Assembly (NCBI RefSeq): GCF_016587375.1
Contig: NZ_BNJG01000001.1
Span: forward strand, 3,106,001 to 3,170,000
Direction of reading: 5' to 3'
Length of the DNA: 64,000 bases
Source: Ktedonobacter robiniae
GTDB taxonomy: Bacteria; Chloroflexota; Ktedonobacteria; Ktedonobacterales; Ktedonobacteraceae
The notes beneath the pieces are model-generated. The model made no database searches. It saw nothing but the letters and a program-made list of their open reading frames with translations, and had not been told where the DNA came from. This document shows positions 24,765 through 32,817 of this stretch, one piece after another; positions within the stretch are counted from its first letter, which is position 1, and every line of letters begins with the position of its first letter. The translations under genes were made by a program, and so were the position numbers.

Positions 24765-26915
24765 ATGGCAGAACATAGAATATTCAAGCCACGCCAAGCA
24801 GAGAAACGTTCGACGAATTATAGGGATTTACCGGAAATCGACAAAAAACGAATAACAGCCGTCCTGGTGCGGCAGTCAAAAAGCGGTGCGGATACCGCAA
24901 TGGCAGAAAGCCGCGAGACGCAATTGGGGCTTCAGGAATATAGCAAGTTGCTTTACGGCGATGAAGAGCCGCAAGTTGAACTATATGACGAAGGGGCGGG
25001 CGTCTCCGGCCAGAAGCGCATTGATCAGCGCGCGGAACTTGACCGCCTTTACCGTGATATGCATAAGGGAATCATAGGCACTCTGGTTCTGGCGAGAGAA
25101 GACAGGCTTTTCCGCAACAAACATATGGACCAGGTGGGCGTATTTACCCGCCTGGCTGAAGAAAAGAGAATCAAGGTCATCGTGCCGCCTATATCATCCG
25201 CTGCCAGCGATGAAAGAACCCGCGTTTATGACTTTACGGTATACCGAGACCTGGTTTCCTTCCAGGATAAAATGCGTGAGGCATACGGCTATATTGAAGG
25301 GCATGTGAAGCACATGCTGCAATGCAAGCAGAATAAGGCGGACAAGGGTGGCTATGACGGGAGGCTCCTGCCTCCAGGGCTTGCGGTGAAGGGCAAGAAA
25401 CAGAACCAGGTCATTGTGGTTTACGAGCCGTGGGCGGAAGAAATGCGCAAACTCGCCCTGCGTGCGCAGGCACTCGACTGGAATATCGGCAAGCTTAATC
25501 GGGAAGTCGATAATATGGCCTATCTTTTTCCTGAAATCCCGGATGAAGATAGGGAAAAATACCTCATCAAAACCTGCATCCACCATATACCCGGTGTGGG
25601 TTATAAGCCGCGTTCCGAACAGACGCTACGGGATCTGTTCACCAATGAGATGCTTATAGGCTGGTGGCAGCCGGACGATGACAAGCCTGATGTCATCATT
25701 GATAATCATGATGCCGTTCTGGACTATGCCCTCTTTGCTGAAGGATATGCGAGACTCAAGGGTTATACGCTGGAAGGCGATCCTGTTGAAAATCATCGAG
25801 GGACAACACGCACCCCAAAGACGCGCGAAACGCCGCCAGATTTGTTGTTTCACGGCAGGTTGATTCTTACTCCACCTTCCCCAGATGAAACCACGTTTAT
25901 AAGCTTCTATGAGCAAATATACGAAGGGAAGGCTACATCCAATTATCTGGGCTATCGCAAGCCGAATAATCAGATGACAAGAAAACGATGGTGCTGCATT
26001 CCGGCGAGCGCATTTGACGATATCGTCGTAAACCGCCTGCTCGCGCTTGAGAAAGCCGACATTGAAATGAAGGATAGAGTCAAGGTAACGCTGGAAGAGG
26101 TTTATAACCAGCAGTCCGAGGATTTTGTCAGTATTCCCCAGCAGATTCAGGGCATCAAGACGCAACTAACAGAGAACGCCAGGAAGCGCATGAAAACCAG
26201 CATTGACGATCCTATGTATGAAATGCTGGAGGAAGAAAGAAACGATTTGATGCAGCGCCAGCGAGAGCTTGAAGCAAAGAAGGAAAAGCTTGGCATGGTG
26301 GACAGCCCGGATGAGATCGCGCAGTTACATTCCCTGCTCGGAAATTTTGAGACGGTATGGCCTACATTTGACCTTAATCAAAGACAGAGAACATTTAGCC
26401 TGCTTATCAACCGCATAGAGATTGAGGTAGTATCGCCACACTGGTTGCGGCTATCCATCGACTGGCTGGATGCTGTATGCCCGCGCCTGGATGTGGCCTA
26501 TATCTGGAAAGTGTCACCGAGCCGGGGCGAGAAATTCAGCGACGAAGAAAAAGAGATCATCAGGCAGCATTATCCGCGCTCGCCTTACATGGAGATATTA
26601 AAAATGCTCCCTAATAGGACGTGGCAATCTATCCAGGGGCAGACGGTGTTGATGGGCATTAAGCGGGAAGTCATCGCAGAGCCCGGCATACAGGTGGGAA
26701 TATGCTACAAGGACATGGTTCCCAATCTCGATGAAAGATACCTGTTTGGCGATTATGAAACCACGCTGAGCTATATCAAGACGGCCAGCGGCAACACGGT
26801 TAAAAGCGAAGCGCCTCTGTATGCGCTCTGGCTGCTGCCTGCGAAGGTAGAGAATCTGACCGGGATTGTTCAACGATACTTAAATGGAGATGACTGCTTG
26901 TCCCAGGCGTCGTAA
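24765..26915 (+). CDS. Large serine recombinase of the integrative element
   Basis: The 716-residue protein has an N-terminal resolvase domain (about 28-160) with the catalytic RQS (Arg36, Ser38), the AREDRLFRN helix, a Recombinase domain (about 185-330, ending RDLFTNEMLIGWW), a zinc-ribbon-like region with a CC pair but no clear CxxC sets, and a long coiled coil (about 440-510, EEVYNQQSEDF... QRQRELEAKKEKL). It catalyses attP x attB integration through a 2-base crossover. Its coding frame crosses the attR crossover at 26895-26896, so its last six residues (CLSQAS) and stop are host DNA. In the circular form it would instead end in the 27-residue tail encoded at 8898-8981. Confidence 0.93.
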   Translation: MAEHRIFKPRQAEKRSTNYRDLPEIDKKRITAVLVRQSKSGADTAMAESRETQLGLQEYSKLLYGDEEPQVELYDEGAGVSGQKRIDQRAELDRLYRDMHKGIIGTLVLAREDRLFRNKHMDQVGVFTRLAEEKRIKVIVPPISSAASDERTRVYDFTVYRDLVSFQDKMREAYGYIEGHVKHMLQCKQNKADKGGYDGRLLPPGLAVKGKKQNQVIVVYEPWAEEMRKLALRAQALDWNIGKLNREVDNMAYLFPEIPDEDREKYLIKTCIHHIPGVGYKPRSEQTLRDLFTNEMLIGWWQPDDDKPDVIIDNHDAVLDYALFAEGYARLKGYTLEGDPVENHRGTTRTPKTRETPPDLLFHGRLILTPPSPDETTFISFYEQIYEGKATSNYLGYRKPNNQMTRKRWCCIPASAFDDIVVNRLLALEKADIEMKDRVKVTLEEVYNQQSEDFVSIPQQIQGIKTQLTENARKRMKTSIDDPMYEMLEEERNDLMQRQRELEAKKEKLGMVDSPDEIAQLHSLLGNFETVWPTFDLNQRQRTFSLLINRIEIEVVSPHWLRLSIDWLDAVCPRLDVAYIWKVSPSRGEKFSDEEKEIIRQHYPRSPYMEILKMLPNRTWQSIQGQTVLMGIKREVIAEPGIQVGICYKDMVPNLDERYLFGDYETTLSYIKTASGNTVKSEAPLYALWLLPAKVENLTGIVQRYLNGDDCLSQAS
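26875..26914. other. Right attachment site (attR) of the serine-recombinase element
   Basis: Element arm ATACTTAAATGGAGATGAC meets host CTTGTCCCAGGCG at the TG of 26895-26896. With the left junction this rebuilds attP (TG flanked by ATGAC and GTCAT) and attB (centre GCAGGCCTGC). Confidence 0.8.
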
Positions 26916-27133
26916 ACCATGCGATGGGTATAGGCCGCGTGCTGCCAGTCGTCGATCTGGTAGCCTGGAATGCGTGCCTGGAAAACGAGATCGGGATTGC
27001 GTCCAACCGGGTTTAGCGGATCGTATTGGACCGTGCCCAGGCGCTCAAAGACCCCGGCCAGATCGGTTGGACGAAAGTGGTAGCTGGTGAGGAAACGCCG
27101 CGCATGCTCGCGTGAGATATGAATTGTCGTCAT
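26897..27133 (-). pseudogene. 5' part of the interrupted YcaQ/AlkZ-like gene
   Basis: ATG at 27133 opens MTTIHISREHARRFLTSYHF and continues through GTVQYDPLNPVGRNPDLVFQ to VYDAWDKQ. It then runs into element DNA and stops at 26870. It aligns over its full length with residues 1-79 of the intact homologue at 9123. The rest of the gene is at 7926-8897. The gene is divergent from the WYL regulator at 27277, which may once have controlled it. Confidence 0.92.
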
Positions 27134-27276
27134 GGTGTGATCCCACCCTGTCTTAGAAAATGTATCGTCTATGTTGGCTTAATAGTGCTTGCCTTTGAGT
27201 ATACCTTCAAAAGCGGGTATAATAAGTCCTGATTGGCTCTATCCCGGCAAAAGACCTTGAGAAAGGGAATTGGCAC

Positions 27277-28257
27277 ATGTACTTTCCCACGACACGCGTC
27301 CTGACGGTACTCGAATTATTGCAATCGCGTGCGCGCATAAGTGGCCCCGAACTGGCGGAGCGCCTGGAGGTAGATGTGCGCACCATTCGGCGCTATGTCA
27401 CAATGTTGCAGAGTATGGGCATTCCTGTACAAGGCGGGCGTGGGCGCTACGGCGCATATCATCTCCGCCCAGGTTTCAAGCTTCCTCCATTGATGTTTAC
27501 CAATGATGAAGCCCTGGCGCTGACGCTGGGACTCTTTGCCGCGCGTAAACTGGGGCTGGCCGAGGCGACGCCCGCGGTTGAAGGGGTCGCGGCTAAAGTT
27601 GAGCGTGTCTTACCCCTGGAACTGCGTGGACAGATGCAAGCCCTCCAGAACACCCTGGAATTCCAGAGCCTGAACGCTAAGGGTGTGGCGCGGGCTGAAG
27701 TCATCTCTGTCCTCTCAACGGCGGCCCAGCTTGAGCAGAGCGCCTTTTTGAGCTATCAGGCCTTCAAAAGCGAGGTTTCTGAGCGCGAGGTAGACCCATA
27801 CGGCCTGGTCTATCGCATGGGCTACTGGTACATGGTCGGCTATTGTCATCTGCGTCAAGATCTGCGCAGCTTTCGCCTGGACCGGGTGTTAGAGGCCAGT
27901 ATGGGCGAGAAGCCCTTTACGCGTCCTTCCGGTTTTAACTGCCTTGAGTATGTCACAAAGGGCATTCCTATGACGCCTGCGCGCTGGTATATCGAAGTTG
28001 TGTTGGAGGCGACGTTAGAGGAGGCCCAAAGTATAGTCTCGCCTACCATGGCCCTACTGGAGCAGGTGGCAGGCCAGGAGCGGCAGGTCTTATTTAAGTG
28101 CTATGCTGATGACCTCGACTGGATGGCGTATCATCTGGCGGGTTTGTGTTGCCCCTTTATTGTACGTGAGCCACAGGAACTCTGTGACGCGCTTTTCCGC
28201 CAGGCTGAGAGAATGCGTGACCTGGCGGAACGGGCGAGCCACCGAGAGCAGATATAA
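27277..28257 (+). CDS. WYL-domain transcriptional regulator (YafY type)
   Basis: The 326-residue protein has a DeoR/HTH_11 winged helix at residues 6-60 (RVLTVLELLQSRARISGPELAERLEVDVRTIRRYV) and a WYL domain from about 140 to 225. WYL signatures include PYGLVYRMGYWYMVGYCH and LRSFRLDRV, with a WCX-like C-terminal domain. Such regulators sense ligands or single-stranded nucleic acid and often control DNA-damage genes. It is divergent from the interrupted YcaQ-like gene with 143 bases between, so control of that gene is plausible. It starts at ATG 27277 after AGAAAGGGAAT. Confidence 0.88.
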   Translation: MYFPTTRVLTVLELLQSRARISGPELAERLEVDVRTIRRYVTMLQSMGIPVQGGRGRYGAYHLRPGFKLPPLMFTNDEALALTLGLFAARKLGLAEATPAVEGVAAKVERVLPLELRGQMQALQNTLEFQSLNAKGVARAEVISVLSTAAQLEQSAFLSYQAFKSEVSEREVDPYGLVYRMGYWYMVGYCHLRQDLRSFRLDRVLEASMGEKPFTRPSGFNCLEYVTKGIPMTPARWYIEVVLEATLEEAQSIVSPTMALLEQVAGQERQVLFKCYADDLDWMAYHLAGLCCPFIVREPQELCDALFRQAERMRDLAERASHREQI

Positions 28258-28313
28258 CAGGTTGTTAGTGGGACGAGGCCTCTTGCTTGGCCCCGTCCCA
28301 CTAACAACCTGTT
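28256..28313. terminator. Bidirectional hairpin between converging genes
   Basis: Arms at 28256-28280 and 28289-28313 pair over about 25 bases with one mismatch and an 8-base loop. The stem overlaps the stop of the WYL gene and reaches the stop of the TIGR00300 gene on the other strand. Confidence 0.75.
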
Positions 28314-29551
28314 TAAGCCAGTTCTTTTTCTAACTGGTTGATCGATTCGAGGAGCTCGCGCAGGAAGAGCTCTGCATCCGTGACCAGCCCCGCGGCCTGG
28401 AAGGTGCCGCGATCCGCCAGCTTGGTCACAACCGCTGGATTGATATCGACAACGACGGTGCGCACACGTGCGGGCAGGAGATTACCCGTGGCGATGGCGT
28501 GGAGCATCGAGGCAACCATAATCGTCATATCGACATCCTGGACGACCTCGCGCATATGATGCTGCGCGACCGGCATATCTGTGATGACGCCAGGCATTGG
28601 GCCATCATCGCGGATAGAGCCCGCCAGCACCAGGGGGAGACCGCGTGTCACTGCCTCATAGGTAATGCCCTCGCGCAGCAGGCCAATCTCAATTGCTTTC
28701 TCAAGCGAGCCGACGCCGCGCATGGCATTAATGGCGCGCAGGTGATTACGATGCCCGCCCTCGACCTGCTCGCCCGTTTTCAGGTTGACGCCCAGGGAAG
28801 TACCAAAGAGTGCGGATTCAATATCGTGCGTAATGATGGCGTTGCCACCAAAGATGGCGTGGATATAGTTGCGACGAATCAACTCGGCGACATAGCGGCC
28901 TGCGCCAGTATGGATTACGGCAGGACCAAGTACGAAGAGGATTTTGCCGCCCCGTTCGCGTATCTCGTGCATCTGGCGCGCGATATTTCTGATTGCCAGG
29001 ACCTTTGCGCGCTCGGATGAAACATCACTCTGCATAAAGGCAAAGGTCTCATGCCCACGCTCGCGCTCATAGGGCTGTACGCGAATACCTTTATGCCCAA
29101 CGACGACCTGGTCGCCCTTGCTCACCTCGTGCATGGGTTTGCAGTAGGCTCGCTGCTTCTCAGCCTCGACCACCACCACCACGTCCATCTCGATATTCTC
29201 TACCAGGACCCATTTGCCACCAATGCGGATCTGCGTGGGCAGATTGGTCGTCGAATAGAAATTGGGTGGCAAGACGCCATCCTGGGTGACCATCTCGGTC
29301 TGTGTATCGTGAGCATCAACCAGAATGGCTCCAAACTGTTGTAGCTCTGAGATAATGAGTTCTAGTGTTTCGGGATCAGGAGCCTCAACCTGGAAACGCG
29401 CATAGCTCGACTCCGACTTCTGCTTCCCGATGCTAATTTCCTGGACGGTGAAGTTCCCACCGCGATCCATAATGGTATCCCAGGCGCGTGGAAGCGACCA
29501 GGAGTCGATAATATGTCCACTCAACTCCACTACTTCATGAAATGTACCCAT
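28313..29551 (-). CDS. TIGR00300 family protein (LOR/SDH, ArgZ-like C-terminal domain)
   Basis: The product has about 412 residues from ATG 29551 (MGTFHEVVELSGHIIDSW); the frame reaches 29590 but the extra 13 residues are not typical. The N-terminal LOR/SDH region (about 1-100: HIIDSWSLPRAWDTIMDRGGNF) is followed by a large Rossmann-like domain with GPAVIHTGAGRYVAELIRRNYIHAIFGGNAIITHD and AGSIRDDGPMPGVITD. In cyanobacteria the related AgrE/ArgZ domain hydrolyses arginine to ornithine; here the arginine-dihydrolase part is only a possibility. It has a recognisable promoter at 29618-29647. Confidence 0.85.
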   Translation of the reverse strand: MGTFHEVVELSGHIIDSWSLPRAWDTIMDRGGNFTVQEISIGKQKSESSYARFQVEAPDPETLELIISELQQFGAILVDAHDTQTEMVTQDGVLPPNFYSTTNLPTQIRIGGKWVLVENIEMDVVVVVEAEKQRAYCKPMHEVSKGDQVVVGHKGIRVQPYERERGHETFAFMQSDVSSERAKVLAIRNIARQMHEIRERGGKILFVLGPAVIHTGAGRYVAELIRRNYIHAIFGGNAIITHDIESALFGTSLGVNLKTGEQVEGGHRNHLRAINAMRGVGSLEKAIEIGLLREGITYEAVTRGLPLVLAGSIRDDGPMPGVITDMPVAQHHMREVVQDVDMTIMVASMLHAIATGNLLPARVRTVVVDINPAVVTKLADRGTFQAAGLVTDAELFLRELLESINQLEKELA

Positions 29552-29617
29552 AGATATGTTCTCACTTTTTATAAGGGGCAACCCCTCCATATCGGACCAG
29601 TAGGTGATTCTGCTGCT

Positions 29618-29647
29618 AGTGTAGTCCCTCTATAGAAGGCTTGTCAA
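29618..29647 (-). promoter_or_regulatory. Sigma-70-type promoter of the TIGR00300 gene
   Basis: On the minus strand TTGACA (29647-29642) and TACACT (29623-29618) are 18 bases apart, about 65 bases upstream of the chosen start. Confidence 0.6.
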
Positions 29648-29692
29648 TCAATGGATGAGAAGGGGTTAGACCTGCTTTTTTACAAGCTCTAC

Positions 29693-30253
29693 TTACTTAT
29701 CTCGACCGATGGGGCAGATTTGTTGAAAGACACAGGCCCGGCACTTGCTGGCGCGCTGTGTCTTCAAGGGTGGGGGATCCTGGGGGCCACGCTGTTCCAT
29801 GTCTGAAAGCAGGCGGATAACCTTCTTGCGGAGCGCGGGTGTATAGTCGATGGTGAAATCGCGGTCGGCATAGCGCACGATGCCATGCGTGGGGGGAATC
29901 TCTGAGTAATCTTCCAGGATCAGGCAGTAGGCAATAAGCTGCATGACGTGGTTGCTATCTGGCTGTGTCACGCCTGAGACGGTCAGTTTCAGCTCAATGG
30001 GAATGAGCCTCCCATCGGGATGCTGCACGATATAATCAGGTTTGCCAATGAGAGGATAGTTGCTGGAGTAGAGCGTCTCTCCCTGCCCATCGGCGTCCTC
30101 ATACACAAGTTCACCGGGCAGGTCCAGCGCCTGTTTATACTCTTCGTGCAGCCGCTCTTGCTGGCGTACACGCTCATTACGCCAGAGCAGGAGCAGGGCT
30201 AACGCGAAAAGTAAGAGTCCCAGGCCTCCTGGTAACAGGATGTTCCCCACCAA
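29693..30253 (-). CDS. Membrane-anchored Cas4/RecB-like nuclease domain protein
   Basis: The 186-residue protein has one N-terminal membrane span (LLPGGLGLLLFALALLLLW, residues 6-24). A PD-(D/E)XK nuclease core follows: PLIGKPDYIVQHPDGRLIPIELK near 67-89 supplies the Asp and ExK, then a QLIAYC helix. The three C-terminal cysteines (KCRACVFQQICP, near 170-181) match the C-terminal Fe-S ligands of Cas4. The fourth ligand, normally near the N-terminus, is missing here but present in the adjacent gene product (30285-30695). No CRISPR array or other cas gene is in the window. Confidence 0.78.
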   Translation of the reverse strand: MVGNILLPGGLGLLLFALALLLLWRNERVRQQERLHEEYKQALDLPGELVYEDADGQGETLYSSNYPLIGKPDYIVQHPDGRLIPIELKLTVSGVTQPDSNHVMQLIAYCLILEDYSEIPPTHGIVRYADRDFTIDYTPALRKKVIRLLSDMEQRGPQDPPPLKTQRASKCRACVFQQICPIGRDK

Positions 30254-30284
30254 AATACCCCCTCTTGCTTAGTAACCAAATCAC

Positions 30285-30695
30285 TCAATGCAGAAAGGCC
30301 GAAGCAATGATCAGCGCCAGGGCCAGGACGACCAGGGCCACGATAACGAGCACCAGGCGCCGCATGGCATCATTGGAACTGGGTGTCAGGATACGCTCCT
30401 CCTTCCGCTCCGCGACCTCTTCCGCGTGCTCGCGATGTTGTGCCTTCCCTTCTTCAAAGGCACCTCGACGGAGCAGGAGTTGCTCTATGACCTGATATTC
30501 AGGGAGTGAGGGCGCCTGGGCATCGTGCTCCTCCTCCAGTTCCACCAGGCGCGCGAAAAGCTCATCATCATTACCCCGAGCTATGGGGTCATAGCGCTCA
30601 TGCCACCAGGAGAGCGAGCAGTACTCAAAGGAACCGACCTCACTAGCGGTAAAGAGATGCTGTGATTGATGTTGTGGCTTGCGTCGCTGCTGCAT
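30285..30695 (-). CDS. Tail-anchored protein resembling a Cas4 N-terminal segment
   Basis: The 136-residue protein contains TASEVGSFEYCSLSWWHERY near residues 16-35, which resembles the first helix and first Fe-S cysteine of Cas4/Dna2 nucleases (S-E-x-x-x-Y-x-Y-C-x-x-x-W-W). A charged helical middle (40-105) is followed by a C-terminal membrane span (RLVLVIVALVVLALALIIASAFL). It lies 31 bases upstream of the Cas4-like gene on the same strand. The pair may together form one membrane-bound Fe-S nuclease; this is inference. Confidence 0.6.
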   Translation of the reverse strand: MQQRRKPQHQSQHLFTASEVGSFEYCSLSWWHERYDPIARGNDDELFARLVELEEEHDAQAPSLPEYQVIEQLLLRRGAFEEGKAQHREHAEEVAERKEERILTPSSNDAMRRLVLVIVALVVLALALIIASAFLH

Positions 30696-30743
30696 AGTCC
30701 TGGACTTTCCTAAAGCTCTTTACTTTCTATACGTGTGATGGCG

Positions 30744-31319
30744 TTAAACGGCTATACCTGCCAGACCCAGGTCTTCCGCGATGGCAGACATGGCCGCGAT
30801 CACAAAGGCGATATGCTCGTTCAGGTCAACGCCTAGCTCCTCGGCGCCCTTGACCAGATCCTCGCGGTTCACGCCCGCGGCGAAGCCCTTGGCCTTCATC
30901 TTTTTGCGCACCGAGGAGACCTCCAGTCCATGGATGCTTTTATCTGGGCGCACCAGGCTAGTGGCTGTGATCATGCCTGTGACCTCGTCGCAGGCATAGA
31001 GCGCCTTGGAGAGTAGATCCGTGCGCGGATGCGTCTCAAGATTGAGATCATTGTGGGCCAGGATGGCGTAAATAATGCGTTTGTCGTAGCCAGCATCACC
31101 CAGCCAGACCGCGGCGACCTGCGTATGCTGGTGCAGATCGGGATATTCCTCATAGTCGCAGTCGTGGAGGAGTCCTGTTATTCCCCACAACTCTTCGTCC
31201 TCACCATAAGAACGCGCATAGGCGCGCATAGCGGCTTCAACCGAGAGCATGTGCCTCTGGAGGCTGATATTCTGGACATGGCTTGTCATCAGTGTATATG
31301 CATCTTCTCGTGTCGGCAT
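30744..31319 (-). CDS. HD-domain hydrolase
   Basis: The product has about 191 residues from MPTREDAYTLMTSHV at 31319; the longer frame to 31388 runs through a dispersed repeat and is unlikely. HD-domain metal ligands are seen: QRHMLSVEAAMRAYA (His), GLLHDCDYEEYP (HD), TQVAAVWL and later ILAHND. Such proteins are metal-dependent phosphohydrolases of nucleotides or similar. It is upstream of the Cas4-like pair on the same strand with 48 bases between, so the three may form an operon. Confidence 0.85.
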   Translation of the reverse strand: MPTREDAYTLMTSHVQNISLQRHMLSVEAAMRAYARSYGEDEELWGITGLLHDCDYEEYPDLHQHTQVAAVWLGDAGYDKRIIYAILAHNDLNLETHPRTDLLSKALYACDEVTGMITATSLVRPDKSIHGLEVSSVRKKMKAKGFAAGVNREDLVKGAEELGVDLNEHIAFVIAAMSAIAEDLGLAGIAV

Positions 31320-31330
31320 ACTATTCCCTT

Positions 31331-31427
31331 TACTTCTGATCCAAAAACCTGAGCGTTTATCCCCGAATGGGGGCGAAGCGCTAGTCATGTGAGTGACGTT
31401 GGGTTTCGGAATAAGATCTTACTAGAT
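31331..31427 (-). repeat. Palindromic dispersed repeat, copy 1
   Basis: Read on the minus strand it runs from GTAAGATCTTATTCCGAAAC through CCAACGTCACT and CTAGCGCTTCGCC to TTTTTGGATCAGAAGTAA, a long imperfect palindrome. It closely matches 43466-43561 and more weakly 39421-39497. It lies in the leader of the HD gene. Confidence 0.75.
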
Positions 31428-31601
31428 TGAGCAGAAAAGCGCATTGGCTAACAGTTTGGTCATATTGGTAGTGTATTATAGCATAGCTCTGGCGTAACGC
31501 TGCCACCTCGCTATTACCCTTCCCCCTTTACCCTTTCCATCGGGCTTGTCTGGCTGCTAGAATATAGCAGACCCACCGATTAGATGAGGAGAGAGGAACC
31601 T

Positions 31602-32615
31602 ATGATCCATATTGACGCGAAACCTATTGATCTTAAGTTGACCACGCCTTTTCGTATCGCGCGCTCAGTGCAGCATGTCGCCGCGAACGCGGAGGTACAA
31701 CTAACGTATGGTGAGCATATTGGGTATGGCGAGGCCGCGCCCAGCCGCTACTATGGTGAGAGTGTCGAGACCGTTCTGGCTTGTATCTCGCTCTTCGCGG
31801 GCAACCTGGGCGACGATCCATTTGTGATTGATGACATTATGAGCCGCCTGGACAAGGTGATTGGTCGTAACCCCGCCGCGAAAGCTGCCGTGAATATGGC
31901 GCTCTATGATCTTGTGGGCAAACAGCTGGGGTGGCCGCTCTATAAACTCCTGGGCCTCGATCCGGCACGCACGCCCTATACCTCCTTTACCATTGGTATC
32001 GATACGCCTACCGAGATGGCCAAGAAGGCGCTGCTCGCTAAAGACTACCCTATTTTGAAGATCAAGGTTGGTACTAAGCAGGATCTGGAGATCATCAAGG
32101 CCATTCGCGAGGTCTCTTCCGCGGTCATTCGCGTGGATGCGAATGCTGGCTGGACGCCCAAGGAAGCGATCAAAAATATCAATGCCATTGCGCCCTACAA
32201 TATTGAATTTGTGGAGCAGCCTGTCCCCGCGCACGATCTGGCAGGCCTCAAGCTGATTCGCGATAATGTGCCCCTGCCCATTATCGCGGACGAGAGCGCC
32301 GTGGCCCTGACGGATATTCCTCGCCTGAGCGAGTGTGTCGACGGCATCAATCTGAAGCTGATGAAGAGCAATGGTATCACCCAGATCCTGAAGATGATCC
32401 ATGTCGCGCGCGCCCACGACTTAAAGATTATGCTTGGCTGTATGATCGAGAGCTCGCTCGCCATTACCGCTGCTGCCCACCTGACACCATTGGTCGACTA
32501 CGCGGACCTCGATGGCAACCTGCTTGTTGACGACGATCCCTATACCGGCGTCACCGTCGAGCAAGGCAAACTGGTCCTCCCCGAGGGACCCGGCCTCGGC
32601 GTCAAGCCCCGCTAA
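31602..32615 (+). CDS. Dipeptide epimerase / enolase-superfamily enzyme (DgcA-like)
   Basis: The 337-residue product starts at MIHIDAKPIDLKLTTPF; GGAGAGAGG upstream favours ATG 31602 over the ATG at 31584. Enolase-superfamily catalytic elements are present: KIKVGT (KxK, near 155), RVDANAGW (Asp, near 185), EFVEQPV (Glu, near 212), ADESA (near 235) and the KLMKSNGI lysine near 260, followed by GCMIESS. The arrangement matches L-Ala-D/L-Glu epimerases and the N-acyl-D-glutamate racemase DgcA. A DUF1611 gene lies 1.6 kb downstream on the other strand, which supports amino-acid epimerisation of D-glutamate or peptidoglycan peptides. Confidence 0.88.
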   Translation: MIHIDAKPIDLKLTTPFRIARSVQHVAANAEVQLTYGEHIGYGEAAPSRYYGESVETVLACISLFAGNLGDDPFVIDDIMSRLDKVIGRNPAAKAAVNMALYDLVGKQLGWPLYKLLGLDPARTPYTSFTIGIDTPTEMAKKALLAKDYPILKIKVGTKQDLEIIKAIREVSSAVIRVDANAGWTPKEAIKNINAIAPYNIEFVEQPVPAHDLAGLKLIRDNVPLPIIADESAVALTDIPRLSECVDGINLKLMKSNGITQILKMIHVARAHDLKIMLGCMIESSLAITAAAHLTPLVDYADLDGNLLVDDDPYTGVTVEQGKLVLPEGPGLGVKPR

Positions 32616-32623
32616 AGTTTCGT

Positions 32624-32695
32624 ATTGAAGATTGAAAGAGGGAGCGTATGAGCGGGCGACCACCCGCTCATACGCTCCCTCTTTCAATCTTCAAT
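32624..32695 (+). terminator. 33-bp perfect hairpin after the epimerase gene
   Basis: Arms 32624-32656 and 32663-32695 are perfect reverse complements over 33 bases around a 6-base loop. It starts 9 bases after the stop codon. Confidence 0.75.
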
Positions 32696-32705
32696 TTAAG
32701 TCATA

Positions 32706-32734
32706 TTGACACATGCATATTCTTAAATTATCAT
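32706..32734 (+). promoter_or_regulatory. Sigma-70-type promoter of the clpR-clpP operon
   Basis: TTGACA (32706-32711) and TATCAT (32729-32734) are 17 bases apart. The predicted transcript starts near 32741, which favours the downstream ATG at 32818 as the ClpR start. Confidence 0.8.
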
Positions 32735-32817
32735 ACGATCAAACATGTAAGTATCTCTTACAGGATTGCACTACTCAGGACGAACCGGGTTCGTATGAGA
32801 GAAGCAAAGGAGTCGTT

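Larger units (their letters stand above)
8898..26896. mobile_element. 18.0 kb integrative element inserted in the YcaQ-like gene by a large serine recombinase
   Basis: Both junctions share CTG (8897-8899 and 26894-26896). Removing the interior joins the two host parts into one reading frame through D-K-Q-A-C-L-V-P, as in the intact homologue. Joining the element ends gives a putative attP whose arms are inverted around TG. The recombinase gene lies at the right end with a divergent XRE regulator. Cargo comprises a complete YcaQ-like gene, three small genes, two PLD-fold membrane proteins, a YdcF-like gene, a five-gene operon, IS256- and IS3-family copies and an IS3 fragment. No conjugation, relaxase or replication gene is recognisable, so transfer would need help. 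Confidence 0.88.

Noticed and set aside
8898..26896. Complete prophage
   Set aside because: Apart from the serine recombinase, XRE regulator and a baseplate-J-like fold, there are no capsid, terminase, portal, tail or lysis genes.
29693..30253. Cas4-like protein as evidence of a CRISPR-Cas system
   Set aside because: No repeat-spacer array and no cas1, cas2 or effector gene is visible on either strand; the protein also has a membrane anchor unlike CRISPR Cas4.
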